The notes under the pieces were generated by a model, which saw only the letters and a program-made list of their open reading frames with translations, searched no databases and had not been told where the DNA came from. From positions 4,136,001 to 4,200,000 of the forward strand of contig NZ_CP077091.1 of assembly GCF_014268595.2 (NCBI RefSeq): a stretch of 64,000 nt of DNA, given 5' to 3'. This DNA comes from Pseudomonas hamedanensis (lineage in GTDB: Bacteria > Pseudomonadota > Gammaproteobacteria > Pseudomonadales > Pseudomonadaceae). Both the position numbers and the translations under genes were made by a program. Below, piece by piece: positions 9,533 to 17,924 of this stretch; the stretch's first letter is position 1; each line of letters opens with the position of its first letter.

Positions 9533-10051
9533 ATGAACGTTCGTCTGCTGGGTTTGGCGCTGGGCCTGGGTTTGGCATTGCCGGTGGTTGCGCAAGCGCA
9601 GATGCTGCAGCCAGGGCTGTGGGAGATGTCTTCGAGCAATCTGAAGGTCGATGACCAGGCGATGGATGTGCAATCGATTCTTGGCCAGATTCAAGGTCAG
9701 ATCACGCCGCAACAGCGCGCTGCGCTGGAAAAGAACGGCATCAATATCGGCGGCAAGGGGATCCGTGCCTGCCTGACACCTGAGCAAGTAGCGACCAACG
9801 ATATCCCTTTGGCCGACCCGCAATCGGGCTGCAAACAGCAGATCACCGAGCGTAACGGCAACCAGTGGAAATTCCGCTTCAGTTGCCCGAAAGCCCAAGG
9901 GACGGGTGTAGCGACATTCCTCAGCGATCGAGAATTCACCACGGTGGCCAACGGCACGTTCAATGCCATCGGCATCAACCAGAAAGGCAGCCTGGAAACC
10001 CGCGCCGTGTGGCTGGGTCAGGACTGCGGCACCGTCAAACCGCGCGCCTGA
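9533..10051 (+). CDS. DUF3617 family exported protein
   Basis: 172-residue protein with a clear Sec signal peptide (residues 1-23, ending VVAQAQ) and the DUF3617 pattern LQPGLWEMSSS followed by a mature domain with paired cysteines (KACLTP-like RACLTPEQ, GCKQQI, FSCPKA, DCGTVK). Periplasmic localisation is expected. The family has no established biochemical role. AGGAG lies nine bases before the ATG. It is separated from the Zur cluster by a short REP-like element and is divergent from cls. Confidence 0.85.
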   Translation: MNVRLLGLALGLGLALPVVAQAQMLQPGLWEMSSSNLKVDDQAMDVQSILGQIQGQITPQQRAALEKNGINIGGKGIRACLTPEQVATNDIPLADPQSGCKQQITERNGNQWKFRFSCPKAQGTGVATFLSDREFTTVANGTFNAIGINQKGSLETRAVWLGQDCGTVKPRA

Positions 10052-10086
10052 ACCCTGTCGCCCGCCAGCTCGCTCTCCCGTTTTTT

Positions 10087-10110
10087 GCGGAAGCGAGCTT
10101 GCTCGCGAAA
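10087..10110. repeat. Single degenerate REP-like element
   Basis: GCGGAAGCGAGCTTGCTCGCGAAA is a lone hairpin-forming relative of the REP arms seen as pairs elsewhere in the window. It lies in the gap between two convergent genes. Confidence 0.5.
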
Positions 10111-10122
10111 ACCTCAGCCAAG

Positions 10123-11454
10123 TCAGCGCATGAACCTTAACGCCAACCCCCGACACTGCTCATTTATCCGACCCTCATGCCAGGCGATTTGCCCCGACAC
10201 CATGGTCAGGCTCACCCGGTGCCGAAAGCTGCGCCCGGCAAATGGCGTCCATCCGCACTGCGACAGAATCGGCTGCTGATTCACTTCAAATGCCTGCGCA
10301 GCGATCAGCACCAGATCTGCCCAGTAGCCCTCGCGCAAGTATCCACGATCCGGAATCGCAAACAGATCTGCCACGCGATGGCTGGTCTTCGCCACCAGCG
10401 TGGTGATCGGTAGCACGCCCTCTTCGACCAGCTCCAGTAACGCCGGCAAGGCGTGTTGCACCAATGGCAGACCGGCAGGCGCCTGGGCATAGGGCCGTTG
10501 TTTTTCTTCCCAGGTATGCGGTGCGTGGTCACTGCCGATGACGTCCAGGCGATTGCTGTTTAACGCCGCACGCAGGGCGTCGCGGTCAGCCTGGGTCTTG
10601 ATCGCCGGATTGCATTTGATCAGGTTGCCGAGGTCGGCATAGTCGCGATCGTCAAACAGCAGATGGTGCAGGCAGACTTCCGCGGTGATGCGTTTGTGCG
10701 CCAGTGGTTTATCTTCGAACAGCGCCAGTTCACGCGCGGTCGTCAGGTGCAGGACATGCAAGCGGGTGCCGTGACGTCGGGCCAGTTCCACCGCCAGACT
10801 TGAAGACCGATAGCAGCTTTCGGCGTTGCGGATCAGTGCGTGCGCTGCCGGCGGCAGACGTTCACCGAACTGCGCATGCAGGTTGGCTGCATTGGCGTCG
10901 ATGCTCGGCGTGTGTTCGCAGTGGGCCAACAGAATCGTCGGCACTTCGGCAAACAGCCGCTCGAGCGTCGCCGGGTCGTCCACCAGCAGATTGCCGGTCG
11001 ACGCCCCCATGAACACTTTCACACCGGCCACTTCGCAGGGATTGAGCGCGGCCACTGTATCGAGATTGTCGTGACTGACACCGAAGTGAAAGCCGTAATT
11101 GGCCACCGAAGTGGTTGCCGCCCGGTGCTTCTTGTCTGCCAGCGCTTCGAGGGTCAGCGTCGCCGGTTGGGTGTTGGGCATGTCCATGAAACTGGTGATG
11201 CCGCCTGCCACCGCTGCGCGCGACTCGGTGTAAAGGCTGCCCTTGGCCGGCGCCCCGGGCTCACGGAAATGCACCTGATCGTCGATCATGCCCGGGACGA
11301 GCCATTGGCCGTTTGCATCGATCTCCAGCGTCGCCCGTTCGCCTTCAATGCTGCGGGCGATTTTGACGATGCGGCCATGGCTGACCAACAGATCGCCTTC
11401 TACTTCGCGCCCTTCGTTGACCAGCCTTGCGTTACGAATCAGCACGCTGTTCAT
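10123..11454 (-). CDS. pyrC: Dihydroorotase paralogue of the Zur cluster
   Basis: Class I dihydroorotase (443 aa), which cyclises carbamoyl-aspartate in pyrimidine synthesis. Amidohydrolase metal ligands are all present: DQVHFREPG (near 60), carboxylatable Lys in GVKVFMGAS (near 153), LLAHCEH, HVLHLTT and the catalytic Asp in IGSDHAPH (near 307). It is the last gene of the folE2-ABC-gammaCA operon, starting three bases after the upstream stop. Zur-controlled dihydroorotase paralogues are known in Pseudomonas as back-ups for zinc-limited growth; that this gene plays this part is inferred from operon position. Confidence 0.88.
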   Translation of the reverse strand: MNSVLIRNARLVNEGREVEGDLLVSHGRIVKIARSIEGERATLEIDANGQWLVPGMIDDQVHFREPGAPAKGSLYTESRAAVAGGITSFMDMPNTQPATLTLEALADKKHRAATTSVANYGFHFGVSHDNLDTVAALNPCEVAGVKVFMGASTGNLLVDDPATLERLFAEVPTILLAHCEHTPSIDANAANLHAQFGERLPPAAHALIRNAESCYRSSSLAVELARRHGTRLHVLHLTTARELALFEDKPLAHKRITAEVCLHHLLFDDRDYADLGNLIKCNPAIKTQADRDALRAALNSNRLDVIGSDHAPHTWEEKQRPYAQAPAGLPLVQHALPALLELVEEGVLPITTLVAKTSHRVADLFAIPDRGYLREGYWADLVLIAAQAFEVNQQPILSQCGWTPFAGRSFRHRVSLTMVSGQIAWHEGRINEQCRGLALRFMR

Positions 11455-11457
11455 GGC

Positions 11458-12018
11458 TCAGAACTCGTTCTGCAAGGCTTTGTAGCCACGTACCAGATCG
11501 ACATTGGTGCGTGCCACGTCTTCGGAAAACTCCGATGCGCTGACGCTTACCGGCGGGAATTGCGTGAGGTCGGTGGTCGGGCCGATGCGCGTGGTAGACG
11601 GTACGTAAAACGCATCGGGCAAGTCTCGTCCGTCGACCACCGAGTTGTGCCGCACCACGCAGCCGTTGCCGACGACGCAGTTGAACAGCACGCTGTTGAA
11701 CCCGATGAACACCCGGTCGCCGACCACGCAGGGACCATGCACGATCGAGCGATGGGCAATCGAACTGAACTCGCCGATGGTCACTGCCGCGCCGGATTTC
11801 GAGTGGATCACCACGCCATCCTGGATGTTCGAATTGGCGCCAATGGTGATTGCCTCCATCTCGCCTGACGCATCTACTTCATCGGCGCGGATGACCGCGT
11901 AGGGACCGACGAAGACGTTTTCGCCAATCACCACTTTGCCGCAGATGATTGCGGTTTTATCGACGTAGGCCGACTCAGCGATGGTTGGCAAATCGCCCGA
12001 AGGATTCTTGCGGATCAT
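11458..12018 (-). CDS. Gamma-class carbonic anhydrase-like hexapeptide protein
   Basis: 186-residue left-handed beta-helix protein with hexapeptide repeats (VVIGENVFVGPYAVI, ITIGANSNIQDG). The three metal-ligand histidines expected for gamma carbonic anhydrases are visible in VIHSKSG and SIAHRSIVHG. These enzymes can use Fe or Co as well as Zn, which makes them sensible replacements for zinc beta-carbonic anhydrases. The start overlaps the upstream substrate-binding protein stop as ATGA. A role as acyltransferase is possible for the fold but less likely given the histidines. Confidence 0.85.
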   Translation of the reverse strand: MIRKNPSGDLPTIAESAYVDKTAIICGKVVIGENVFVGPYAVIRADEVDASGEMEAITIGANSNIQDGVVIHSKSGAAVTIGEFSSIAHRSIVHGPCVVGDRVFIGFNSVLFNCVVGNGCVVRHNSVVDGRDLPDAFYVPSTTRIGPTTDLTQFPPVSVSASEFSEDVARTNVDLVRGYKALQNEF

Positions 12019-12890
12019 GGTTGGCTCAACGCGTTGTAAAGGGTGTTGAGGTTGTATTCGAACAGTCCGGTGAACGTGCTCGCCGGCCCGCTGGCAGCCA
12101 GGGCGTCGGAGTACAGCGTGCCGCCGATGTGCGCGCCGCTTTCATCGGCGATCTGCTTGAGCAGGCGTGCGTCCTTGATGTTTTCCATGAACACCGCTTT
12201 GACCTTGGCCTGACGGATCTGGGTAATCAGTGCAGCTACTTCGGCGGCCGACGGTTCGCGCTCGGTGGACAGTCCCTGTGGCGCCATGAAGTCGATACCG
12301 TAGGCCTGTCCGAGATAGCCGAAGGCGTCATGGCTGGTGACGATCTTGCGGTTGCCCGCTGGCAGCGCACCGAGTTTGGTTTTTGCTTCAGCGAGCAAGG
12401 CGTAGATCTGCTTGAGGTAGGTCTGGCTATTGCGCTCGTAGTCCGCCTTGTTCGCCGGGTCGGCAGCGATCAGCGCCTTGGTGATGTTGCCAACGTACAA
12501 CTCGGCGTTAGCCAGATTGTGCCAGGCGTGCGGGTCGGGAACGGTTTCGCCATCTTCATCCAGTGAGCGCGGAATCACGCCGCGACTGGCACTGATGACT
12601 GTGGTTTTGGTGCCGGTACTGGCCACGAGGCGATCCAGCCAAGGCTCGAAACCGAGACCGTTTTTGATAATCACGCGTGCCTTGAGCAAGGCTTTGGCGT
12701 CGTCCGGGGTCGGCTCGTAAGTGTGGGCATCGGCGTCCGGGCCGACCATGCTGGTGATCTGCACATGATCACCGCCAACTTGATGAACCATGTCGGCGAG
12801 AATGCTGAAGCTGGTGACCACCGGCAATTTTTCCGCCGCCGACAATGACATCGACAGCAACAGACTGAACAGCACGACCAAGACGCGCAT
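12015..12890 (-). CDS. Metal ABC transporter substrate-binding protein (ZnuA-like)
   Basis: Periplasmic cluster A-I binding protein, 291 residues, with signal peptide MRVLVVLFSLLLSMSLSAA. Likely metal ligands are His in DADAHTYEP, His in DPHAWHN, His in TSHDAFGYL and Asp in LYSDAL. It lacks the long His/Asp-rich loop of classical ZnuA, so Mn is formally possible, but its place in a Zur-box operon favours zinc. Start 12890 is preceded by GAGGTG; an alternative ATG at 12905 overlaps the permease stop. It is unusual that the binding protein comes after the ATPase and permease in the operon. Confidence 0.88.
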   Translation of the reverse strand: MRVLVVLFSLLLSMSLSAAEKLPVVTSFSILADMVHQVGGDHVQITSMVGPDADAHTYEPTPDDAKALLKARVIIKNGLGFEPWLDRLVASTGTKTTVISASRGVIPRSLDEDGETVPDPHAWHNLANAELYVGNITKALIAADPANKADYERNSQTYLKQIYALLAEAKTKLGALPAGNRKIVTSHDAFGYLGQAYGIDFMAPQGLSTEREPSAAEVAALITQIRQAKVKAVFMENIKDARLLKQIADESGAHIGGTLYSDALAASGPASTFTGLFEYNLNTLYNALSQP

Positions 12891-12901
12891 CGGGAAACAC
12901 C

Positions 12902-13768
12902 TCATAGGGATGTGAGCAAAGGAGGGCGGCGCAACAAACCGTGAACCGGCCCGAACACTACGGACAGCAGATAACCCGCTCCGGCAACCAGCACGATGGC
13001 CGGGCCGCTGGGCAGCGAGTAATAGAACGACAGCAACAATCCGAGCCATACCGACAGGCAGCCGATCAGCGCGGCGATTGCGATTAGCATCGGCAGGCGG
13101 CGGCTCCAGAATCGAGACGCGGCGGCGGGCAGCATCATCAGTCCGACAACCATCAGCGCGCCGATGGCCTGAAACCCGATCACCAGGTTGAGCACGACCA
13201 ACGTCAGGAATACGCCATGGGCGAGGGGGCCGAGGCGGCTGACGGTGCGCAGAAATAACGGGTCCAGTGTGTCGAGCAGCAGCGGTTTGTAGATCAGCAG
13301 CAAGGTGATCAGGCTGATCGCCGAGACCCACAGCATGCCGTGGAGTGTCGGGCCGTCGACGGCCAGTGCCGAGCCGAATAGCAGATGCAACAGGTCCAGA
13401 CGTTTACCGGCAATGCCCAGTATCAGTACGCCACTCGCCAAGGAAATTGGATAGATCGCGGCAAGGCTGGCGTCTTCGCGCAGGCCGGTGCGGCGAGTGA
13501 TCCAGGCCGCGAGCCCTGCCATGCTCATGCCCGCGCCGAGACCGCCGAGCGTTAGCGCCGGCAGGCTCAGGCCGGCGAACCAGAAGCCCAACGCCGCGCC
13601 GGGGAGGATACCGTGCGCGACGGCGTCACCGATCAGGCTCATGCGCCGCAGAATCAGAAACACGCCCAATGGCGCCGTGCTGCAAGCCAGTACCAATCCG
13701 CCCAGCAAGGCGCGACGCATGAACATGAACTCACTGAACGGTTGCCAGAAGTGAGCGAGGGTGAGCAT
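12902..13768 (-). CDS. Metal ABC transporter permease (ZnuB-like)
   Basis: Integral membrane subunit of the ABC-3 family, 288 residues with about eight hydrophobic helices, among them RALLGGLVLACSTAPLGVFL and SLPALTLGGLGAGMSMAGLAA. It contains the DAVAHGILPGAALGF stretch near residues 43-57 that is typical of ZnuB/MntB permeases. The start at 13768 shares one base with the ATPase stop (TGATG), so the genes are translationally coupled. It pairs with the neighbouring ATPase and binding protein to import zinc (inferred) under zinc limitation. Confidence 0.9.
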   Translation of the reverse strand: MLTLAHFWQPFSEFMFMRRALLGGLVLACSTAPLGVFLILRRMSLIGDAVAHGILPGAALGFWFAGLSLPALTLGGLGAGMSMAGLAAWITRRTGLREDASLAAIYPISLASGVLILGIAGKRLDLLHLLFGSALAVDGPTLHGMLWVSAISLITLLLIYKPLLLDTLDPLFLRTVSRLGPLAHGVFLTLVVLNLVIGFQAIGALMVVGLMMLPAAASRFWSRRLPMLIAIAALIGCLSVWLGLLLSFYYSLPSGPAIVLVAGAGYLLSVVFGPVHGLLRRPPLLTSL

Positions 13769-14436
13769 CAGGCCACCTGCGCATGCGGTGTCTGTTGAAT
13801 CAGTTCGGTGCTGGGACCATAGACGCAACGGCTGTTCTTGATCAGCAATGTCTGGGGGATGTGTTGGCGCACAGCGCTGAGATCGTGGCAGACCACAACG
13901 ATCGTTCGGCCTTCGGCGTGCCAGGCGTGGATGTGTTGCCAAAGCAGCGCCTGGCCCAGTTCATCGAGGGCAGCATGAGGCTCGTCCAGCAATAATATCG
14001 GGGCGTCGGCGAGGCTTAGCCGCGCGAGCAGGGCACGTTGCAATTCACCGCCGGAGAGGGCCATCAACGGGCGATGGCCGAGGCCGCTCAGATGCCAGTT
14101 TTCCAATGCGGCATTAAGGCGTTGCGTGCGCAGCTGCGTCGAGAGCCTGCGTCCCCAGAACCCGGCGGCGACCAACTCTTCCAGGCTGATCGGGAATTGT
14201 CGATCCAAGTGCTGCTGCTGGGGCAGGAACGAGAGCCCGCTCTGGCGTGGAACACTCAGCGCCACGTGCCCCGCCAAGGGTTTTTGCAGCCCGGCGATGA
14301 CCTTGAGCAGGCTGCTTTTTCCACAGCCGTTAGCGCCAATAATGGCGGTCAGGCTCGCGCTTTCCAGTTCAAGATCCAGCGGTGTCGTCAGTGGCTGGCC
14401 GGGTGCACCCCAACTCAGGGAATGGCAGCGAATCAT
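13768..14436 (-). CDS. Metal ABC transporter ATP-binding protein (ZnuC-like)
   Basis: Cytoplasmic ABC ATPase of 222 residues: Walker A GANGCGKSS (about 33-41), Q-loop FLPQQQH, signature LSGGELQRA, Walker B ILLLDEPHAALD, H-loop VVVCHDL. ATG 14436 overlaps the folE2 stop as ATGA; an upstream in-frame codon would extend into folE2 without a ribosome site. It energises the adjacent permease. Placement right after folE2 ties metal import to the FolE2 bypass in one transcript. Confidence 0.92.
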   Translation of the reverse strand: MIRCHSLSWGAPGQPLTTPLDLELESASLTAIIGANGCGKSSLLKVIAGLQKPLAGHVALSVPRQSGLSFLPQQQHLDRQFPISLEELVAAGFWGRRLSTQLRTQRLNAALENWHLSGLGHRPLMALSGGELQRALLARLSLADAPILLLDEPHAALDELGQALLWQHIHAWHAEGRTIVVVCHDLSAVRQHIPQTLLIKNSRCVYGPSTELIQQTPHAQVA

Positions 14437-15341
14437 GCTTGCTCCCGACGCCAACTGCTTTCAGCCACAGCATCATGGGCGTGTAGGCTTTCAGCGTGGA
14501 TGACTTTCAAGTGGAACTGGCTGACGCCTTGGGTGCGGCGCAGCGCCAGATTCAAGCGCCTCGCCGCGTCTTCGCAGAACATCAAGTTCTGGCCATTGGC
14601 GAGCGCGAACGCTTGTTCATCGGCGCGTTTCACTGCGGTTTGTACGGCGGTGCCGAGCGCTGCTTCGACGTCATCAATAACCTTGATCAGCGGCAACTCG
14701 CTGAGGGACTCGTTCAGGTGCAGGCGTAACTGCGCGGTGCTGCGTTGGCTATGCGGTGTCGCGACGATGCCTTTGGTCGAACCCAGCCAGGCCAAAACAT
14801 CCGCGTGCTCAAGTGATTGGTTGGCGAAGTCGTCGATAAATTGCTGCTGAATCAGCTGGCGGGCTAATGCTGCAGAACATGGGCAAGTGGAGGAATAGGG
14901 CACTTCGATTTCTAGTTCCACGTGGAACATTTGGTTCTTCAAGCGCGCGGAAACTCTCACCGGATAGGATTTCCATCCCGCGAGAGGACTGACCAGCGCC
15001 GGTCTGTTCAGCAGTAATTCGGTGCGGATATTCAGGTACGCGCAGTGCGATAAACCCGCGTGGCTCTGCAGAAACTGCTCAAGAACTTGGCGCAGTAAAG
15101 CGGGGGAAAGTGCCTCTTGCTCGAGAGGCTCCAATGCCACAAACAGGCGCGACATATGAATGCCGCGTGCCTCACCATCATCCAGACTGACGCCTGCATC
15201 GGCCTTCGCGTTCAGCCGTTGCCCCTCCAGCCATACAGGCAATGCGATGCCGCGCATGCCCACCCAGTCGAGGGGCAGGGCCTCACGAGCGGCCTGCGCG
15301 GCGATGTCCGGTAGCGTCAACGCGTTCATGTTCAGACTCAT
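14433..15341 (-). CDS. folE2: GTP cyclohydrolase I type 2 (FolE2)
   Basis: GTP cyclohydrolase IB, first step of folate synthesis, 302 residues. Unlike zinc-dependent FolE it can use Mn or other metals. The signature VPYSSTCPCSAALARQ with its metal/catalytic Cys is near residues 148-163, and LMFCEDAARRLN is near the C-terminus. It is the first gene of the Zur-type operon; a perfect Zur palindrome lies 19 bases upstream of the ATG. ATG 15341 is used, with a second in-frame ATG at 15329. A perfect parS-like palindrome lies inside the gene at 14915-14928. Confidence 0.95.
   Translation of the reverse strand: MSLNMNALTLPDIAAQAAREALPLDWVGMRGIALPVWLEGQRLNAKADAGVSLDDGEARGIHMSRLFVALEPLEQEALSPALLRQVLEQFLQSHAGLSHCAYLNIRTELLLNRPALVSPLAGWKSYPVRVSARLKNQMFHVELEIEVPYSSTCPCSAALARQLIQQQFIDDFANQSLEHADVLAWLGSTKGIVATPHSQRSTAQLRLHLNESLSELPLIKVIDDVEAALGTAVQTAVKRADEQAFALANGQNLMFCEDAARRLNLALRRTQGVSQFHLKVIHAESLHAHDAVAESSWRREQA
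14915..14928. other. parS-like site 2 (inside folE2)
   Basis: GTTCCACGTGGAAC, identical to site 1 including the flanking A on each side, inside folE2, where it encodes the conserved FHVE stretch in a different reading phase from site 1. ParB is expected to bind such sites; they mark origin-proximal DNA in pseudomonads. Confidence 0.75.
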
Positions 15342-15359
15342 CGTGTGATTTCATTTAAT

Positions 15360-15372
15360 GTTATATTATAAC
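15360..15372. promoter_or_regulatory. Zur box of the folE2 operon
   Basis: GTTATATTATAAC is a 13-bp perfect palindrome with a central T. It matches the GTTATA-n-TATAAC core known for Pseudomonas Zur operators and sits just upstream of folE2, where zinc-loaded Zur would block transcription. The same motif, with one different central base, recurs at 15954-15966. Confidence 0.85.
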
Positions 15373-15432
15373 AATAAATAACACGATAGCTTTTTCATGA
15401 ACACACTTTCATGTTACATCCGCAGCCCGAGC

Positions 15433-15446
15433 GTTCCACGTGAAAC
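15433..15446. other. parS-like site 3 (intergenic)
   Basis: GTTCCACGTGAAAC with a flanking A on the right. It is one base away from a perfect palindrome and matches the GTTYCACGTGRAAC parS consensus. It lies in the gap between folE2 and the downstream end of the small exported-protein gene, about 0.5 kb from site 2. Confidence 0.65.
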
Positions 15447-15508
15447 ACCGCATTCTGCGCTACAGCCAAGGCTAATCCCGTCCGGAATGCATTGGGCAAA
15501 ACGACGAT

Positions 15509-15886
15509 CTAACAGCCGGTTACCCGGCTGCACGTGAATTTCGCCCTGCTTCCCCCCGAACTCGAGAAGCGATTGATGGTGGTCCAGCCCACCCGTCGGG
15601 TGTAGCCAACCCATGCTTCGCCATCGGAGGCGATCCCGGTGAAGAAGGTCAACTGGCCAAAGCGGCTATTGGTCTGTGCCCAATACCGATTGCCGTTCTT
15701 TTCGAACCCGCGCAAGTACAGCGTCGTACCGACGGTATTGACGCTATAGGCGTTGCCCTCGGCATCCTGACACGCCAGCAGATTTGCGCTACGCGTGCAG
15801 GTGGCGAGTTCCGGCAGTTGCGCGCACGCGTTGCCCGTCGCCAGTAACGCCAAGCTAAATATCAGGCGCCTCAGCGTAGTTTTCAT
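15509..15886 (-). CDS. Small exported protein in the Zur cluster (125 aa)
   Basis: Unrecognised family. The start at 15886 has AGGA seven bases upstream. The protein has a signal peptide of about 22 residues (MKTTLRRLIFSLALLATGNACA) and a mature part of about 100 residues with four cysteines (ATCTRS, LACQDAEG, FTCSR, VTGC). It contains WAQTNSRFGQ and EAWVGYTRRVGWTTINRF, suggesting a compact beta-rich periplasmic protein with two disulfides. It is divergent from the CobW/ZigA gene, and the second Zur palindrome lies about 70 bp upstream of its start, so it may be zinc-regulated too. Confidence 0.65.
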   Translation of the reverse strand: MKTTLRRLIFSLALLATGNACAQLPELATCTRSANLLACQDAEGNAYSVNTVGTTLYLRGFEKNGNRYWAQTNSRFGQLTFFTGIASDGEAWVGYTRRVGWTTINRFSSSGGSRAKFTCSRVTGC

Positions 15887-15953
15887 CGTCGCGTCCTGAG
15901 TCTGATTCACTCTTTACCAAGGGAAGCCAAAGGAGGGCTCGCTTATTTATGTT

Positions 15954-15966
15954 GTTATACTATAAC
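15954..15966. promoter_or_regulatory. Zur box of the zigA promoter region
   Basis: GTTATACTATAAC, near-identical to the folE2 Zur box, embedded in a longer dyad running TTATGTT...AACATAA (15948-15970). It lies between the divergent small exported-protein gene and the CobW/ZigA gene and could control both. Confidence 0.82.
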
Positions 15967-16065
15967 ATAAATTCGAAGCCAGCCTGGGCACTGCCGATTA
16001 CCAGCGCTAAAACGCAATGCGCCAGCAAAGGCGCACATCGGCTGCCACCTGTAGAGGATTATCCA

Positions 16066-17271
16066 ATGTCAGCCGAACTGCCTGTGACCGTACTTTCAGG
16101 ATTTCTCGGTGCCGGAAAAAGTACGCTTCTTAATTACGTACTACGTAACCGGGCCGGACTGCGTGTAGCCGTCATCGTTAACGATATGAGCGAAATCAAC
16201 ATCGATGGCAGTGAAGTTCAGCGTGATGTCAGCCTGAACCGCGCGGAAGAGAAAATCGTCGAGATGAGCAACGGCTGCATTTGCTGTACGTTACGCGAAG
16301 ACCTGCTGGAAGAGGTCAGCAAGCTCGCCCGCGAAGATCGCTTCGATTATTTGCTGATCGAGTCCACCGGCATCTCCGAGCCACTGCCCGTAGCGGAAAC
16401 GTTCACCTTTCGCGATGAGCACGGGCAAAGCCTCAGTGACATCGCGCGTCTGGACACCATGGTCACGGTGGTCGACGGCATGAACTTTCTACCGGACTTT
16501 CAGGCTGCCGAAAGCCTCGCCTCGCGTGGCGAGATTCTCGGGGAAGAAGACGAACGCTCCATCACCGATCTGCTGATCGAGCAAATCGAGTTCGCTGACG
16601 TGTTGCTGATCAGCAAAATCGACCTGATCAGCCAGCGTGAACGCGAAGAATTGATCGCGATCCTGCAACGCCTTAACGCCCACGCCGAAATCATCCCGAT
16701 GGTGATGGGTGAGGTACCGCTGGAGAAAATCCTTAACACCGGTCGTTTCGATTTCGACAAAGCCGCACAGGCACCCGGCTGGCTGCAAGAGTTGCGCGGT
16801 ACGCACACACCGGAGACCGAGGAATACGGCATCGCGTCAACGGCCTACCGTGCGCGCCGGCCCTTTCATCCGCAACGCTTCTTCAGTTTCATAGACCGTC
16901 CATGGCCGAACGGCAAACTGCTGCGTTCCAAAGGCTTTTTCTGGCTCGCCAGCAAGCCCACGGACGCGGGCAGTTGGTCGCAGGCCGGCGGTTTGATGCG
17001 CCATGGTTTCGCCGGCCGCTGGTGGCGTTTTGTGCCGAAGGACCAGTGGCCACAGGACCAGGAGAATACCCGCGCCATCATGGAGAACTGGACGCCGAGC
17101 GTCGGCGATTGTCGCCAGGAGCTGGTGTTCATCGGGCAGAACATCGATTTCGCCCGATTGTCTGCCGAACTGGACGAATGCCTGCTGACCGATGATGAAA
17201 TGGCACTGGGTGTCGAGGCTTGGCGGTTGTTGCCGGATCCGTTCGGCGCCTGGGACGAAGAGGCCGCCTGA
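16066..17271 (+). CDS. zigA: CobW-family GTPase, ZigA-like zinc chaperone
   Basis: 401-residue G3E GTPase (COG0523). P-loop GFLGAGKST is near residues 10-18, the metal-binding CxCC-type motif NGCICCTLREDL near 66-77, switch ESTGISEP, G4-like SKID, and a CobW C-terminal domain from about 265. Zur-regulated members deliver zinc to client enzymes during zinc starvation; the Acinetobacter homologue is ZigA. Start 16066 has AGAGGA seven bases upstream; a longer in-frame extension to 15949 would cover the Zur box and is rejected. It is coupled to the DUF1826 gene by TGATG. Confidence 0.88.
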   Translation: MSAELPVTVLSGFLGAGKSTLLNYVLRNRAGLRVAVIVNDMSEINIDGSEVQRDVSLNRAEEKIVEMSNGCICCTLREDLLEEVSKLAREDRFDYLLIESTGISEPLPVAETFTFRDEHGQSLSDIARLDTMVTVVDGMNFLPDFQAAESLASRGEILGEEDERSITDLLIEQIEFADVLLISKIDLISQREREELIAILQRLNAHAEIIPMVMGEVPLEKILNTGRFDFDKAAQAPGWLQELRGTHTPETEEYGIASTAYRARRPFHPQRFFSFIDRPWPNGKLLRSKGFFWLASKPTDAGSWSQAGGLMRHGFAGRWWRFVPKDQWPQDQENTRAIMENWTPSVGDCRQELVFIGQNIDFARLSAELDECLLTDDEMALGVEAWRLLPDPFGAWDEEAA

Positions 17272-17921
17272 TGCTTGCACTGAAACCATTACAAGAGCGA
17301 ACTCGCCTGCACCATCAGGGGCCGACGCCTACAACGCTGGCGCGAATCCTCGATGACGACGTCAACCTCGCCATCTGGCAGCGGCAATTACCCGTGCACA
17401 TCGCAGATTTTGCTCGTTTGTTGCTGTCGCTCGACGAACCCCTGGCGGAGTCGTTGTGCCTTGAGCTTGCGGATGAGGACAGCGAGCCGGACCTGGCCGG
17501 GCTGGCCGCAGGATTTCGCGACCTTGAGGGCTACGAAGGTTTTATTGCCGACCTCAAATGGCTGGTTGGTGCCTTCGCCTGTCTGTTAGGCGCGCGACGC
17601 ATCGGCCTGCGTCTGCGCACGTTGGATAAGGCGATGTGTCCCCGTTTCCATGTCGATCACGTGCCCGTACGCCTGATCACCACCTACGCCGGCGTGGGTA
17701 GCCAATGGCTTGAGGATGGCGTGATGGATCGCAGGCAACTGGGTCAGGCCAACGCAGAGCCTGAGGATGCCGCACAGATTCAGCAACTCGGCAGCGGCGA
17801 GGTCGCGCTTCTGAAAGGCGAGAAGTGGCACGGTAACGAGGGGTTCGGGCTGATCCACCGTTCGCCGCAATTGGCCGTCGGCGAACGTCGGCTGATAGTG
17901 ACCCTCGACTGGCTCGGCTGA
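17271..17921 (+). CDS. DUF1826 family protein
   Basis: 216-residue cytoplasmic protein with no signal peptide or membrane segment, matching the DUF1826 family that accompanies CobW genes in pseudomonad zinc regulons. Conserved-looking stretches include MCPRFHVDHVPVRLITTYAG (about 120-140), with a His pair reminiscent of 2-oxoglutarate/iron enzymes, and WHGNEGFGLIHRSPQ near the C-terminus. The start shares one base with the zigA stop, so it is co-translated. Biochemical function is unknown; a metal-linked role is inferred from context. Confidence 0.8.
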   Translation: MLALKPLQERTRLHHQGPTPTTLARILDDDVNLAIWQRQLPVHIADFARLLLSLDEPLAESLCLELADEDSEPDLAGLAAGFRDLEGYEGFIADLKWLVGAFACLLGARRIGLRLRTLDKAMCPRFHVDHVPVRLITTYAGVGSQWLEDGVMDRRQLGQANAEPEDAAQIQQLGSGEVALLKGEKWHGNEGFGLIHRSPQLAVGERRLIVTLDWLG

Positions 17922-17924
17922 CCG

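Noticed and set aside
15949..16065. Longer N-terminus for the CobW/ZigA protein
   Set aside because: The extension would translate the Zur box region; ATG 16066 has a proper ribosome site and family-typical start.
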